A stretch of DNA of 64,000 nucleotides from Gammaproteobacteria bacterium (GCA_012728415.1 JAAYFD010000032.1:1-64000), one strand, 5' to 3'; shown: positions 27,176 through 38,100, counted from the stretch's first letter. Numbers and translations: made by a program. Notes: a model not told the origin generated them from the sequence alone.

Positions 27176-28384
27176 CTAGCCCACATCCGGCAGCCAGCCG
27201 GCGACGATCAGCAACTGGATCAGGATGATCCCCAGCCCCAGCACAAATACTCCCCACAACGCGGGAGTACCGCCGGCTACCCGGTAGCCGGCCGGGTCCA
27301 TCCGCCGCGAGCGGCGCACCAGCAAAGGCGGCAAGATCAACGACAGCACAGCCAGTGCAATGGCAGCAAAACCCAGCGCAAAAATAAAGCCGTTTGGATA
27401 AAACAGGGCAAAAAACAATGGCGGTAAAAAGGTCAGCAACCCTGTCTGCAAGCGCCCGCGCACCGTGTTTTGCCGGCGGAAGGTATCGGCCAGAAAATCA
27501 AACAGCCCCAGCGCTACCCCGAGAAAGGATGTCGCCAGCGCCAACCCGGCAAACAATCGCACAGCCATCTCCACCTTGCCACTCTTGGCTACCACCTGGA
27601 TCGCACCAAGCAAGCCGTTAATACCGGAGCGCTGTGCCAACACCCCCATAAAGGTATCGGTGGCAATACTGCCCAGCGTCGCCAGCTGCCAGAGCACGTA
27701 GATCAGTAGCGGAATGGCGCTGCCAGCCACAAAAATCAGCCGTAGCTTACGCGTATCACCCTGCATATAGCTGACAATGCTGGGTACGCTGCCGTGAAAG
27801 CCGAATGAGGTAAACACCACTGGAATGGCCGACAAGATCAGCGCTTCGCGTACCGGCATGGCCAGCAAATTGACCTGTTCGACATGGGGCAACAACAGCA
27901 CCAGCATTAGTGCAAGAAAGACCACCTTGATAGCAAACAGCATGCGGTTGACCCGATCCACCGAGCCGGTACCAAGGCACACGACGCTGCCACCTATGAC
28001 TGCAAAGGCGAGAATGCCAAGCCAGCCGGCCAGCTGGAAGCCAAAAACCTTGCTAACAGAAAGGGTAATCATGTCCCCGCCACCAACCAGGTAGGCGGCA
28101 ACCAGCGAGTACATCAGAAACGGCATGGCCAGCCGCGCCAGCCACTGCCCCGTGCGACCCAGATATTGCTGGGCTAACGAACCCAGACCGGTATCTGCAT
28201 CATTGTATTGATAAACCTCGACCAACAGCAGCGCGGTGTAGCTCATCACCAGCCAGAGACCAAACAGCATGGCCAGGGCGGTCCAAAACCCTATGCCGGC
28301 AGTGGCTACCGGCATCGCCAGCATGCCCGCGCCAAGAGCGGTACCGGCAACAATGAAGGTGCTGCCTATTGCACTGTTTTTCAC
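27176..28384 (-). CDS. Aromatic amino acid transporter (TyrP/Mtr family)
   Basis: [33 protein letters not shown]; 11-TM HAAAP profile; start uncertain. Confidence 0.8.
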   Translation of the reverse strand: MKNSAIGSTFIVAGTALGAGMLAMPVATAGIGFWTALAMLFGLWLVMSYTALLLVEVYQYNDADTGLGSLAQQYLGRTGQWLARLAMPFLMYSLVAAYLVGGGDMITLSVSKVFGFQLAGWLGILAFAVIGGSVVCLGTGSVDRVNRMLFAIKVVFLALMLVLLLPHVEQVNLLAMPVREALILSAIPVVFTSFGFHGSVPSIVSYMQGDTRKLRLIFVAGSAIPLLIYVLWQLATLGSIATDTFMGVLAQRSGINGLLGAIQVVAKSGKVEMAVRLFAGLALATSFLGVALGLFDFLADTFRRQNTVRGRLQTGLLTFLPPLFFALFYPNGFIFALGFAAIALAVLSLILPPLLVRRSRRMDPAGYRVAGGTPALWGVFVLGLGIILIQLLIVAGWLPDVG

Positions 28385-28658
28385 TAGAGTGTTCCGTATT
28401 GGCGGATGCCGTCGCATCCGGGAAGCGGCGTAGTAAAACACAGCCGTCCCGCTGCTGCAAAACCTGCAATCAGACAACTTGATCCTGAGCCGGCAACCTG
28501 GCCTTGCCTTACGCTCCAGCTGCCTGTCTGGTTAATTAGACCAGCGTTCCATAACAGGGTGTCGGGGCGAAACATAATGAAAGCACGGCAAAGATCAACA
28601 ATGCAGTACCGGGGCCCTGAACATCAAAGCTGCCTGATTGAGCAAACCAGACAGACCG

Positions 28659-29537
28659 CTAGATCAGCGTCAGCGCAATAACCAGCGGCATAACCACCAC
28701 AGCCAGCAGGTTGCCCAGCAGCACGACACTGGCCACCGTGTCTGTGTCTGCCCGGTATTGCTCACTGAGCAGATAATTGAGCACTGCCGGTGGTAACGCA
28801 GCCGACACCACCAGCATTTTTATCCAGAGCGGGCTTAGCGGCAGCACCAGTACAATCAATGTCACGCTGAGCAGCCCCGCCACCAGGTACAGCAGATTGA
28901 TACGCACAGCCAGACCCAGCTGGCTGATACGCCCCGACGCCATGCGCACGCCCAGACTGAACAGCATCAGCGGAATGCTGACTTGCCCCAGCATATCGAC
29001 CGTGGTCTGAATAAATAGCGGAATCTGTTCGCGCACCGGTGCCAGCGTAACGCCCAGCACGCCCGCCCAGACATTGGGGTTGCGCAACCAGCCCCAAGAG
29101 CCGCTACTGCGTGATATCAGCCAGATACCTATCGAAAAATGCAGCGTATTGGAAATCACAAAGAGGACGATGATGTCGCCCAGCACTTCCTTGCCATAGG
29201 CCAGCACCAGCAGCGGAATGCCCATGTTGCCGGTATTGCGGAACATGCCGGTCATCAAAAAAGCGGGCCGGTTGACAGCTGCTGGCCGCACAAACCAGAG
29301 CAGCAGCCCCGGTAGCAAAATAATGGCCACCCCGGCCACCATCAACGCCCAGTCACTGGCCAGATCGACGGGGTTGGCCAACAGGGCAGAAAATATCAGT
29401 GCCGGGCAAAACAGGTGCACATTGACCGAGTTGATGAACTCCATTTCTGGCGCCTGCTGGCGCTTGCGGGCAAACAGGTAACCCAGACCGGTTACAGCAA
29501 ATACCGGCACGATGATGTTGAGCAGGGTAAGCAGCAT
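28659..29537 (-). CDS. AEC family transporter
   Basis: Hydrophobic; NIIVPVFAVTGLGYLFARKR, FRNTGNMGIPLLVLAYG. Confidence 0.85.
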   Translation of the reverse strand: MLLTLLNIIVPVFAVTGLGYLFARKRQQAPEMEFINSVNVHLFCPALIFSALLANPVDLASDWALMVAGVAIILLPGLLLWFVRPAAVNRPAFLMTGMFRNTGNMGIPLLVLAYGKEVLGDIIVLFVISNTLHFSIGIWLISRSSGSWGWLRNPNVWAGVLGVTLAPVREQIPLFIQTTVDMLGQVSIPLMLFSLGVRMASGRISQLGLAVRINLLYLVAGLLSVTLIVLVLPLSPLWIKMLVVSAALPPAVLNYLLSEQYRADTDTVASVVLLGNLLAVVVMPLVIALTLI

Positions 29538-29542
29538 GGACG

Positions 29543-29773
29543 TTAGTCGTCAGTACCGGCTGCAGCTTCGTTTTCACGATGATTTTTATTCAGCAGCCGC
29601 CAAAAATTCAGGTGAGAACCAACTGCCAACACGGCAAACACACCAGCAAGGGGCATCTTGTCATTAATAATGGCAATCATGGACACTGCCGTGCACAGAA
29701 GCAGCGACACCACTGAGACCCCCATAACCAGGGCACGTGGCGATATTTTGTCTGTGGATTGATTTTGTTGCAT
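29543..29773 (-). CDS. Small two-TM hypothetical membrane protein
   Basis: Open frame directly upstream of AEC transporter. Confidence 0.45.
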   Translation of the reverse strand: MQQNQSTDKISPRALVMGVSVVSLLLCTAVSMIAIINDKMPLAGVFAVLAVGSHLNFWRLLNKNHRENEAAAGTDD

Positions 29774-30021
29774 CTGGACCGACTCTCCGGATAAAGACTT
29801 TAAGAAACGCTAGATTATTGCCTGCATGGCTCAACTGCTGCCGACAATAGCCATGCACTTCAGCGGTTCCCGGAGATCTTTCCGGGCGGTGCATCGGGCT
29901 AACGGGACACCGCAGGATACTTGAGCTGTCGCAGATTTCATACTGCAAGCGGCATTAACCACAGGTATCATGACGTTTAACTGTATTTCCACACCTCATT
30001 TACCCGTAACGGGCAGATCGC

Positions 30022-30768
30022 ATGTCTTTTCCCCTGGAAGCACTAGGTATCGGCCTGATCCTTGGCAGCCTGCTCGGCCTGACCGGTGCAGGTGGCTCGC
30101 TGGTTGCACTGCCTTTGCTGCTTAGCCTGCACCTGCCCATGCGCGACGCTATCGGCATCAGTCTTGGTGCAGTTGGCCTGTCAGCGCTCATTGGCGCGCT
30201 GGGGCGCTGGCGCAGCGGCGATATCCAGCTAAAGATTGTGCTGTTTCTTGCACTCAGCGGTGTGCCGGGCAGCTGGCTTGGCCAAAAGCTGGGGCAATTC
30301 GTACCTGAATCCCTGCTGATCTGGACATTTTGCCTGCTGGTACTCTGGTCGGCACAGCGCATGTGGCATCAGGCCAGGCTGCCAGAAACACCCGGCCAGG
30401 TGCTGCGCCCGGCTGTTCTTGCCGTCATCGGTCTTTTGGTGGGTGTCTTGTCCGGCCTGCTCGGCGTTGGTGGCGGCTTTCTGATTGTGCCGGCGTTGCT
30501 CTGGTTTAGCCCTTTGAACATGCTGGCAGCGGCGGCCACCTCAATGGCGGTGATTGCACTGGTATCTGGCTCTGGCTTCTTTATTTACCTAGCCTCGGCC
30601 AACCCGCCAGCCGACTTGCTCACCGGCCTGTTCGCCGGCGGCGCCACGGGTGTACTGCTGGGCAACAAGCTGGCTGTGCGCCTGGGTGGTGTTCTGTTGC
30701 AGCGGATTTTCGCCCTGATGCTGCTGGTGGTCAGCCTCAGCGTGGCCGCACAAAAGCTGCTGGGCTGA
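30022..30768 (+). CDS. TauE/SafE family sulfite exporter
   Basis: LGLTGAGGSLVALPLL and LLGVGGGFLIVPALL repeats. Confidence 0.9.
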   Translation: MSFPLEALGIGLILGSLLGLTGAGGSLVALPLLLSLHLPMRDAIGISLGAVGLSALIGALGRWRSGDIQLKIVLFLALSGVPGSWLGQKLGQFVPESLLIWTFCLLVLWSAQRMWHQARLPETPGQVLRPAVLAVIGLLVGVLSGLLGVGGGFLIVPALLWFSPLNMLAAAATSMAVIALVSGSGFFIYLASANPPADLLTGLFAGGATGVLLGNKLAVRLGGVLLQRIFALMLLVVSLSVAAQKLLG

Positions 30769-30803
30769 CAGGCAAGCAAAGGAGCCCAAAGGAAAAAGAC
30801 AGG

Positions 30804-31922
30804 CTATTGGTTACCTACAACAAACGAACCTGGCCCACTTTGTTTGGGCTCTTTTGATGTCTCCAGTAACGGCAGTTCAAGCTGCTGCGCCTTGCCTTTC
30901 AGGTCTTCCAGCCGCACTCCGATACCCAACAGGCGCACCGGCTTGTTGCCCCGGGCGTAGGCCGCTGCCAACATCATGGCAAAACGTTCCTGGCTGACCA
31001 GTGCTCCAGCCTGCTCAAGCGTGGTCTGGCTGAAGTCATGAAACTTGATTTTTACATGGGGCCGGTCAATCCGGTAGTACTCATCGAGCCGCTCCATACG
31101 TCGCTGCAAGCTGGCCATCAGCCCTGGCAATTTGGCCAGACAGGCTTTCAGATCTGGCAAGTCATCGCTGTAGGTTTCCTCCACACTGACACTCTGACGC
31201 CTGCTGTTGGCCTCCACCGGACGCTCGTCAATACCGTGGGCCAGCTGCCACAAACGCTCGCCAAACTTGCCGAACTGGCGCACCAGTTCCAGCCGGTCAA
31301 AGGTACGCAGCGTCGCGCAGTTGTCAATGCCTAGCCGCTCCAGCTTCTGCGCCGTGACCTTGCCCACACCATGCAGTTTGTTCACCGGCAGCTGCAGCAC
31401 AAAATCATCCACCTCGTCCGGGGTAATCGTAAAAAGCCCGTTGGGCTTGCGCCAGTCAGAAGCGATTTTGGCCAAAAACTTGTTGGGCGCCACCCCGGCC
31501 GAGACCACCAGCCGCAAATCTTGCCAGACCCTGCTGCGGATCTCCTGCGCCATCAGGGTGGCACTGCCCCTGCAGTTGTCGCTTGCGGTGACATCAAGAA
31601 AGGCTTCGTCCAGCGACAAGGGTTCAATCAGCTCAGTATAGTCTTGCAGGATATGGTGAATCTGCTGTGAAACCTGCCGGTACAGATCCATGCGAACCGG
31701 CATGACAATCAGGTCGGGGCATATTTTCAGCGCCTGCGCCATCGACATCGCCGAATGGACGCCCCAGCTGCGCGCCTCGTAGTTGCAGGCTGCGACCACT
31801 CCACGCTGGCGCGGATTGCCGCCCACCGCCACCGGTTTGCCATACAGCGCAGGATCCTCACGCATCTCCACCGCCGCATAAAAGCAGTCGGCGTCAATAT
31901 GGATGATCTTGCGTGTTGCCAC
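30804..31922 (-). CDS. dinB: DNA polymerase IV
   Basis: HIDADCFYAAVEMREDP, EPLSLDEAFLDVT, SAGVAPNKFLAKIASDWRKPNG. Confidence 0.96.
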   Translation of the reverse strand: MATRKIIHIDADCFYAAVEMREDPALYGKPVAVGGNPRQRGVVAACNYEARSWGVHSAMSMAQALKICPDLIVMPVRMDLYRQVSQQIHHILQDYTELIEPLSLDEAFLDVTASDNCRGSATLMAQEIRSRVWQDLRLVVSAGVAPNKFLAKIASDWRKPNGLFTITPDEVDDFVLQLPVNKLHGVGKVTAQKLERLGIDNCATLRTFDRLELVRQFGKFGERLWQLAHGIDERPVEANSRRQSVSVEETYSDDLPDLKACLAKLPGLMASLQRRMERLDEYYRIDRPHVKIKFHDFSQTTLEQAGALVSQERFAMMLAAAYARGNKPVRLLGIGVRLEDLKGKAQQLELPLLETSKEPKQSGPGSFVVGNQ

Positions 31923-31924
31923 AC

Positions 31925-32731
31925 TCAGCCCTCAACAACATCCGGCAGGCTGTAATCGTCGGCATCCATCCAGGCCGGAAAACGCTGCTTGAAACGGTCC
32001 AGCCTGGCCGCGCTGAGCCGCACCTGATATACACCCTCCTGGTCACGCACATGCAGCAAGCTGTCACCAATAAAGTCCAGCACCTGGGAGTCGCCACTGT
32101 GGGCATGGCCATTGTGGTCTTCGCCAATCCGGTTAACCCCGGCCACATAGCACAGGTTTTCAATGGCACGGGCCGGCAGCAGGCGGTTCCAGGCATCACG
32201 GCGTACTTGCGGCCAGCTGGCCAGATAAAACAGCAGGTCGGTAGTTTGTGCATCGCGACTCCATACTGGAAAGCGCAGGTCATAGCAAACCAGAGGCCGG
32301 ATGCGCCATCCCTTCAGCTCCAGCAACAAGCGCCGGTTACCAGGCCGAAAGCGTTCGTGCTCACCGCCCATGCGGAACAAATGCCGCTTGTCGTAGTACT
32401 CCAGGCTACCGTCAGGCCGGGCCCAAACCAGCCGGTTACGGTAGTCGCCCTCGCCGGCCTTGATGGTCAGGGTGCCACAGATCACAGCACCCAGCCGGGC
32501 AGCCTGCTGTTGCAGCCAGCGGGTGCTGGGACCGTCGGCCGCTTCGGCTTGTTCTGCCGAGTCCATGCTGAACCCGGTGTTGAACATTTCTGGCAGCAGC
32601 ACCAGGTCTGCCCCCTCTACCTGCTGCAGCAGGCGGTCAAAATTGTGCAGATTGGCCTGAGTATCGAAACGCGTGACCGGTGCCTGCACCAGGGCCACAT
32701 TCAGGTCTTCGCGTACAGTCATATCGTGCAT
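31925..32731 (-). CDS. Nitrilase-family omega-amidase (YafV-like)
   Basis: LLPEMFNTGF, YYDKRHLFRMGGE, RPLVCYDLRFPVWSR catalytic triad regions. Confidence 0.88.
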   Translation of the reverse strand: MHDMTVREDLNVALVQAPVTRFDTQANLHNFDRLLQQVEGADLVLLPEMFNTGFSMDSAEQAEAADGPSTRWLQQQAARLGAVICGTLTIKAGEGDYRNRLVWARPDGSLEYYDKRHLFRMGGEHERFRPGNRRLLLELKGWRIRPLVCYDLRFPVWSRDAQTTDLLFYLASWPQVRRDAWNRLLPARAIENLCYVAGVNRIGEDHNGHAHSGDSQVLDFIGDSLLHVRDQEGVYQVRLSAARLDRFKQRFPAWMDADDYSLPDVVEG

Positions 32732-33861
32732 AACAGTTCTCCTGCCCGGTTCAGGGTCTCATCGGTCTTGGCAAAACACAGGCGCAGCCAGTACCTGTCG
32801 GCTGGCGGCCGTTCATAAAAAACAGAAAGCGGAATACTGGCAATACCCTTTTCTTCGGTGAGCCAACGAGCCATGGCGACATCGTCCAGGTCATCACGGA
32901 TGGCCCGGTAATCGACCAGCTGAAAGTAGGTGCCGGCGGCCGGTACCAGGCTGAAGCGCGAGCCAGCCAGCGCGGCACACAGGCGGTCACGCTTGGCCTG
33001 ATAGAAAGCGGCCAGCCCATCCACATGTTCCGGATGCTGTTGCATGAAATCCGCCAACGCCAGCTGCAGCGGTGTTGGCGCACAAAAGCTGACATACTGA
33101 TGCACCTTGCGGACTTCGGCGCTCAGCCTGGGCGACGCCACCAGGTAACCGGTTTTCCAGCCGGTGACATGGAAGCTTTTGCCAAAGGAGCTAACCACCA
33201 GCGCGCGCGGATACAGCTGCGAATGTGTCAAAACACTCTGATGCCGTTGCCCGTCAAACACCAGATGCTCATAGACCTCGTCACTGAGGATATGGATGCC
33301 GCGCGACTCGGTCAGAGCTGCCAGCCGGTCCAGGTCGGCCGCGGTCAGCAGGGCACCACTGGGGTTGTGTGGGCTGTTGATGATGACCAGGCGCGTGCGG
33401 TCATTGATGGCGGCAGCAAAAGCGTCCCAGTCTGGCGTAAAGTCATCACCCAGCTGCACATGCCTGGTAACGCCTCCGGCCAGGCGTACCGCTGGCTCAT
33501 AGCTGTCATAGGCCGGATCAAAAACAATCACTTCATCACCCGGGTGCACCAGCGCCTGAATGGCGCAGAAGATCGCCTGGGTCGCTCCCGGTGTGATGGT
33601 GATTTCTTCTTCCTGGCAAACTTCAATGCCATAGCGCCGGCTGATCAGGGCGGCCACCTGTTCACGCAACTCGGGCACGCCAGTCATGGGCGGGTACTGG
33701 TTGTCATCGCCGGCGACCCGCGCAGCGAGCGCTTCTTTCAACGCCAATGGAGCGGGAAAGTCAGGAAAACCCTGGGACAGGTTAAGAGCACCGCGCTGCT
33801 GAGCCAGCTGTGACATCTGGCTGAAAATGGTGAGGCCCACATCGGCCAGTTTACTGTGCAT
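32719..33861 (-). CDS. Methionine/glutamine-type aminotransferase (YbdL-like)
   Basis: RGALNLSQGFPDFPAP, NSPHNPSGAL, SSFGKSFHVTGWKTGY. Confidence 0.9.
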   Translation of the reverse strand: MHSKLADVGLTIFSQMSQLAQQRGALNLSQGFPDFPAPLALKEALAARVAGDDNQYPPMTGVPELREQVAALISRRYGIEVCQEEEITITPGATQAIFCAIQALVHPGDEVIVFDPAYDSYEPAVRLAGGVTRHVQLGDDFTPDWDAFAAAINDRTRLVIINSPHNPSGALLTAADLDRLAALTESRGIHILSDEVYEHLVFDGQRHQSVLTHSQLYPRALVVSSFGKSFHVTGWKTGYLVASPRLSAEVRKVHQYVSFCAPTPLQLALADFMQQHPEHVDGLAAFYQAKRDRLCAALAGSRFSLVPAAGTYFQLVDYRAIRDDLDDVAMARWLTEEKGIASIPLSVFYERPPADRYWLRLCFAKTDETLNRAGELLCTI

Positions 33862-33967
33862 GACTGCAATGCTCCTTGTGATCGGGAAGGCAGTTGATTG
33901 TGCCAGAGAAAGAAAACAGGAGGAAAGGAAAAGCGGGAAAACGGGTCAGGCACGTGAGAGGTGGTAC

Positions 33968-34011
33968 AAAAAGAGGTCAATTCCGTTTAGCCAATGGATT
34001 TGCCCCTTTTT
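33968..34011. terminator. Imperfect hairpin downstream of SMR pair
   Basis: aaaaagaggtcaattcc-gtttagccaat-ggatttgccccttttt. Confidence 0.5.
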
Positions 34012-34045
34012 GTTCCATTTCGGTTTTCAGGCACTCAATCAGCCA

Positions 34046-34363
34046 TCAGGCCAGCTGCAGTCCGATAATGCCCAAAACAATGCAAATCACGCCGATAATG
34101 CCCTGACGGCCAAGGCGCGCGTTGAACAAAAACCGGTCCAGAGTCACGGTACCCAGCACGCCCAGGCTGCCCCAGGCAGAGTAGGCCACACTCAGCGGCA
34201 CATAGCGCACCACGATGCTAAGCAAAACAAACGCCAGAATAATCATCAGCAAGCCGGTAATGCCCCAGGCCAGCCGCTGAAAGCCATGCGAACGTTTCAG
34301 GCAGTAGTTGGCAGCCAGATCCAGTGACACTGACCCCAACAGCAGGGAAACAGGAAGAATCAT
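34046..34363 (-). CDS. SMR family transporter subunit (MdtI-like)
   Basis: 4-TM SMR; SVAYSAWGSLGVLGTV; paired and overlapping with upstream SMR gene. Confidence 0.85.
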   Translation of the reverse strand: MILPVSLLLGSVSLDLAANYCLKRSHGFQRLAWGITGLLMIILAFVLLSIVVRYVPLSVAYSAWGSLGVLGTVTLDRFLFNARLGRQGIIGVICIVLGIIGLQLA

Positions 34364-34725
34364 GCCTCTACCCTCCCCTGCCCGGCAGGCTGTGTGTCTT
34401 TGTCCGGCCCCTGGTCGAAGGTGACCAGCAACAGGCCAAACATCATCAGGCCGACAGCCAGGAGCTGGCCCGTACTCAGGTGCTCACCGAATAACAGCAT
34501 GCCTGCCATGGCAATCAGGAACAGGCCGGCACCTTCCCAGACCGCATAGGATACGGCCAGCGGGATATGCATCACCGCACGGGAAAAAGCATACATGGAA
34601 AAAGAAATCATCACCACCATGAAGGCATAGCCCAGCAACGGTGAGTGGGTTGCGGCATATTTCATGCCAATGGTACTGGCGACTTCGGCCAAAACAGCCA
34701 GTGCCAGCATGATCCAGTAATACAT
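34360..34725 (-). CDS. SMR family transporter subunit (MdtJ-like)
   Basis: YWIMLALAVLAEVASTIGMKYA, AVSYAVWEGAGLF. Confidence 0.85.
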   Translation of the reverse strand: MYYWIMLALAVLAEVASTIGMKYAATHSPLLGYAFMVVMISFSMYAFSRAVMHIPLAVSYAVWEGAGLFLIAMAGMLLFGEHLSTGQLLAVGLMMFGLLLVTFDQGPDKDTQPAGQGRVEA

Positions 34726-34742
34726 TATCGCCTCTCTGGCAT

Positions 34743-34764
34743 TGCCGTCTTGGGCAATGCATCA
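34743..34764 (-). promoter_or_regulatory. Perfect 8-bp stem-loop just upstream of the mdtJ-like start
   Basis: Minus strand GCATTGCC-CAAGAC-GGCAATGC. Confidence 0.5.
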
Positions 34765-34828
34765 GGGATGCTCTGAAAAAACACTGTGCATGTGCAGGCA
34801 ATCAGCGTGGCTGTGTTTGCTTAAATTC

Positions 34829-34870
34829 GCTTTCATCGGGCGTGGGCATTGATCCCAGCTGGATGAAAGC
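34829..34870 (-). promoter_or_regulatory. Nested stem-loop in the leader of the SMR operon
   Basis: GCTTTCATC ... TGGG-atcaatg-CCCA ... GATGAAAGC. Confidence 0.5.
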
Positions 34871-35085
34871 ACATGCATTTCTATGCAAGAAGAGTGCTTT
34901 TTGAGAGTTTCCTTGTGTCTGAAATTAAGGGTTCGGGCGGGTCTGGTGCCCGGAAACTTGCAGACCAGGAGAGACGCTAACGGCCACTACGCCATTGGCT
35001 GTCAAACAGGTGAGGATGGGTGGAGCGGGTAAAAATTGCTTGCGGAGTAAGCATAAAGCCTCGGGGGGCTGCCTATAACGAGGCA

Positions 35086-35094
35086 ATTATAACA
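35086..35094 (-). promoter_or_regulatory. Extended -10 promoter element (TGTTATAAT)
   Basis: TGn-TATAAT on minus strand, ~360 nt upstream of mdtJ-like start. Confidence 0.5.
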
Positions 35095-35099
35095 CAACC

Positions 35100-35144
35100 A
35101 ACAAGAGGCCAGACAGATTTTATAAATGTGCCTGGCCCCTTGTT
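35100..35144. repeat. Palindromic element at tamB 3' end (possible terminator, REP/RAYT-like)
   Basis: AACAAGAGGCCAG ... CTGGCCCCTTGTT. Confidence 0.55.
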
Positions 35145-35147
35145 CGC

Positions 35148-38100
35148 TTAAAAGCTGCGGCGATAGAACAGGTCCAGCGAGTTGGCCAGTCCGCTGGCGG
35201 CATCCAGGTACAGCCGGCGGGTCAGTTTGTAACGCAGCCCCAGGGTCGTGCCCGGTTCGAAAATGCCGACCCCATACCGCAAGCTCAGGCGTTCGGTGAT
35301 CTGCCCGCTGGCGACTACGCTGGTCTGGTCACCACTGCCTTCGCTTTCCAGCTGGAAGTCCTCAATGCCCAGACTGTCGGCCAGCTTCTGTGTCACCGGC
35401 AGGGCACCCATCAGGCCGAGTCCGATGGCTGCTTCAGCCATCATATTGCCGTCGTCACCGCCACCCAGGGGCTTGCCCAGCAGCAGCCAGGACATGGCCT
35501 GCTCGTCAGCCATTGGCGGCTCGGAGAACACTTCTGCCGCGGGCTGCTCGGCAAGGCCGCTAATACGCAAGCCAGCCGTCACGCTGCCAGTCACCCGGAC
35601 TGCCTCAATATCAATATAGGGCTGGGTCAGTGGCCCGGAAAACACCAGCCGTGCCCGGCGCAAATCGAGCTTCTGGCCATAACCGCGGAAACGGCCATTT
35701 TTAAGCTCCAGCACGCCACGGCCCGACAGGTTGTCGGCCACCAGCAGGTTGCCCTGCACATCTGAAGTCAGGCCAAAGCCGCTGAACTTGAGCCGCTCGC
35801 TACCTACGTCGATAGCAATGTTCATATGAACATCAAGATCCGGCTCTTGCGGCTCCCGCCCGACAACCACCGTATCACTGGAGACACTGACAGAGTCCGG
35901 CGGCAGCTCGGGCACCGTGATGCTGCCCCTGGGCACCGCAACACTGCCGGTCACTGCCAGCCCGGCCGGGTCGTAGGCAATATGCAGGTCAGGCGCAACC
36001 TCCAGGTCGGCGTAGGGCTGAACAAATACCGGCAAATCCTGGCCTTTTAGATGAATGGCGGCGTTCAGCTCGCCGGCCCAGTCAAGGTCACCCGTCAGGC
36101 TGGCAGTGCCTTTGTTGCCGCTGCGCCAGCCTCCTTGCAGACGTGCCTGCTGGCCATCAATACGGACTGTCAGCCCCAGCTGCTCCAGCGTAACTGGCAA
36201 CATGCCGCCGCCGACATGGGCGTCAGCCAACAGGATTTCGCCCTGAATGGCCGGTTGCAGCAAGGTGCCGGCAAGCTCGCCCTGCCCCGTGATACGTCCT
36301 TGCAGGTGCTCGATGTCCGGCAAAAATCCATGCAGAACATGCAAATCAAGCTCTCGCAGGTCAAAGCGCCCGCGCAGTGGCTTGTCCTCCGGACGGGGGT
36401 CTATTCTGCTCTGAATCAGCAGGCGCCCCTGCTCTGCTCCCTGCAGCTCGATACGGGCATCCACTGCAGCCGGCAGCAGGTCTGCCTCCAGCTGCAGTGT
36501 GCGCCAGGCGAACCGCTGCCCTTCCTGCTCCAGTAGCAATGCCCCCTGACCAGCATCCAGCCCGACCTTGCCGTGCAAGCCGGCCTTGTCCTCACGCACC
36601 TGCAGCTGGCCATCAAGCCGGCCATCAATACCCAGCCCGTCCGGCAGCCAGGGCTGCAGACTGGCCAAAACAAACTGCTGTAACCGGTAATCCAGCTGTA
36701 GTTGTGGCAACACCTGCTGCCGGCCATCAGCACACAGGCGGCCATGTGCACTGACCAGACAGTGGGCACCCAGTCGTGCATGCTGCTCGTGCAAATAGTC
36801 CACGTCCATGGCGCGCTCCAGTTGCCAGTCCTGATTTTCGATGGCGAGTTGCAAGTGCTCCAGCTGACCCTGCCAGTGTAGCTGTTCAGCCTGCAGGTTA
36901 CCGCTGAGCCGCAAGCGAGCATCGGCCAACGGCCCGGTCAGGCTGGCTTCGAGCTGGTGCTTGGCCAGGCTGCCGGCGGACTTCAGCTGTAGCTGGCCCA
37001 GCAATTCTTCGCCGCTGGCCAGTCCACGCGCCAACAGGTTCAGCTTGCCGCTATGCCCCTGCTCCAGCTGCGCTGCCAGTTTGAGGCTGCGCACACGCTG
37101 GCCGTCGAATGCCAGATTGCGGCCACTGAGCTGAATATCGGCATCCGGTTGCTCCAGGGTGCCACCCAGCAAAATCTGCCCTTGCAAGGTACCGGTGACC
37201 CCGGGCTGCAGCTGGCCAGGCTCGGCAAGGTCGAGTTTCAGCTCTCCAGACAGCTTTTGCTCCAGCTGCGCCCAGCCATGTATGCGGTTATCACCCAGGC
37301 GCATGTCCAGCACTGGCAGCTGCCAGTGCTCACCCTGGCCAGTCGCCTGCAGCTCTGCCTTGAGCGGCTGCTCACGCAGCCGGCCACTTAGCTCCACATC
37401 GGCTGTCAGCGCCAGGTTCTCTCCCGCCAGACGGCCTTCACTGCGAATATGGCCATCCAGCTGACCGGGCAAGTCAGCAACCCAGTAGCCCGGGTCAATA
37501 TGTTCAACATCCAGTTCGGCAGCCCAGCTGACTGCATCCTGCCAGGCGGCATCCAGTACGCCGCGGATATGCCCCGTGCCTGCCGTCACCTCCAGCGGCT
37601 CAACCCGCACCCGCTCCGCATCACCCTTTAAACGGCTGTCGATAGCAAACTCGCCGGCCGGTCCCCGCAACTTGCCCTGTACGCTACCCTGATAACGGTC
37701 ATCGGCATAGTCAACAACCAGCTGTGCAGTATCAATCTGCACCGGCGCCTCGTCCATGCCGGCAAAATACTGCCAGGGGAACTGTCTGGCATGCACTTCG
37801 GCGCTGGCGCTCAGGCTATCTGCCCAGCCGGCACGCCCCTGGATTTGCACATGTCCGTTATCAGCATGGCTCAGCCGCAGTTGCTCAAGCACCGCACCAG
37901 GCAAACCTGCACTGCCATGGCCGGCGACGACAAAGGTTTGCTGCCTGGCCTGCAGCGCCGAGTCCAGTTGCCAGACAAAACCCTGTTCAAGGCTACCCTT
38001 CGCCGTAAGTCCGACGCTCTCAACCAGCATGTCTGCCGGCAACAGCCCGCCCAGCTCCAGCCGCTGTAACGCCAGCTCCAGGCTCGCCGGCAGGGCCGCC

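Noticed and set aside
31913-32818. 301-aa plus-strand ORF
   Set aside because: Antisense to the omega-amidase gene.
34743-34870. Guanidine-II (mini-ykkC) riboswitch
   Set aside because: Two hairpins precede an SMR gene, but loops lack the ACGR consensus; left as an unassigned leader.
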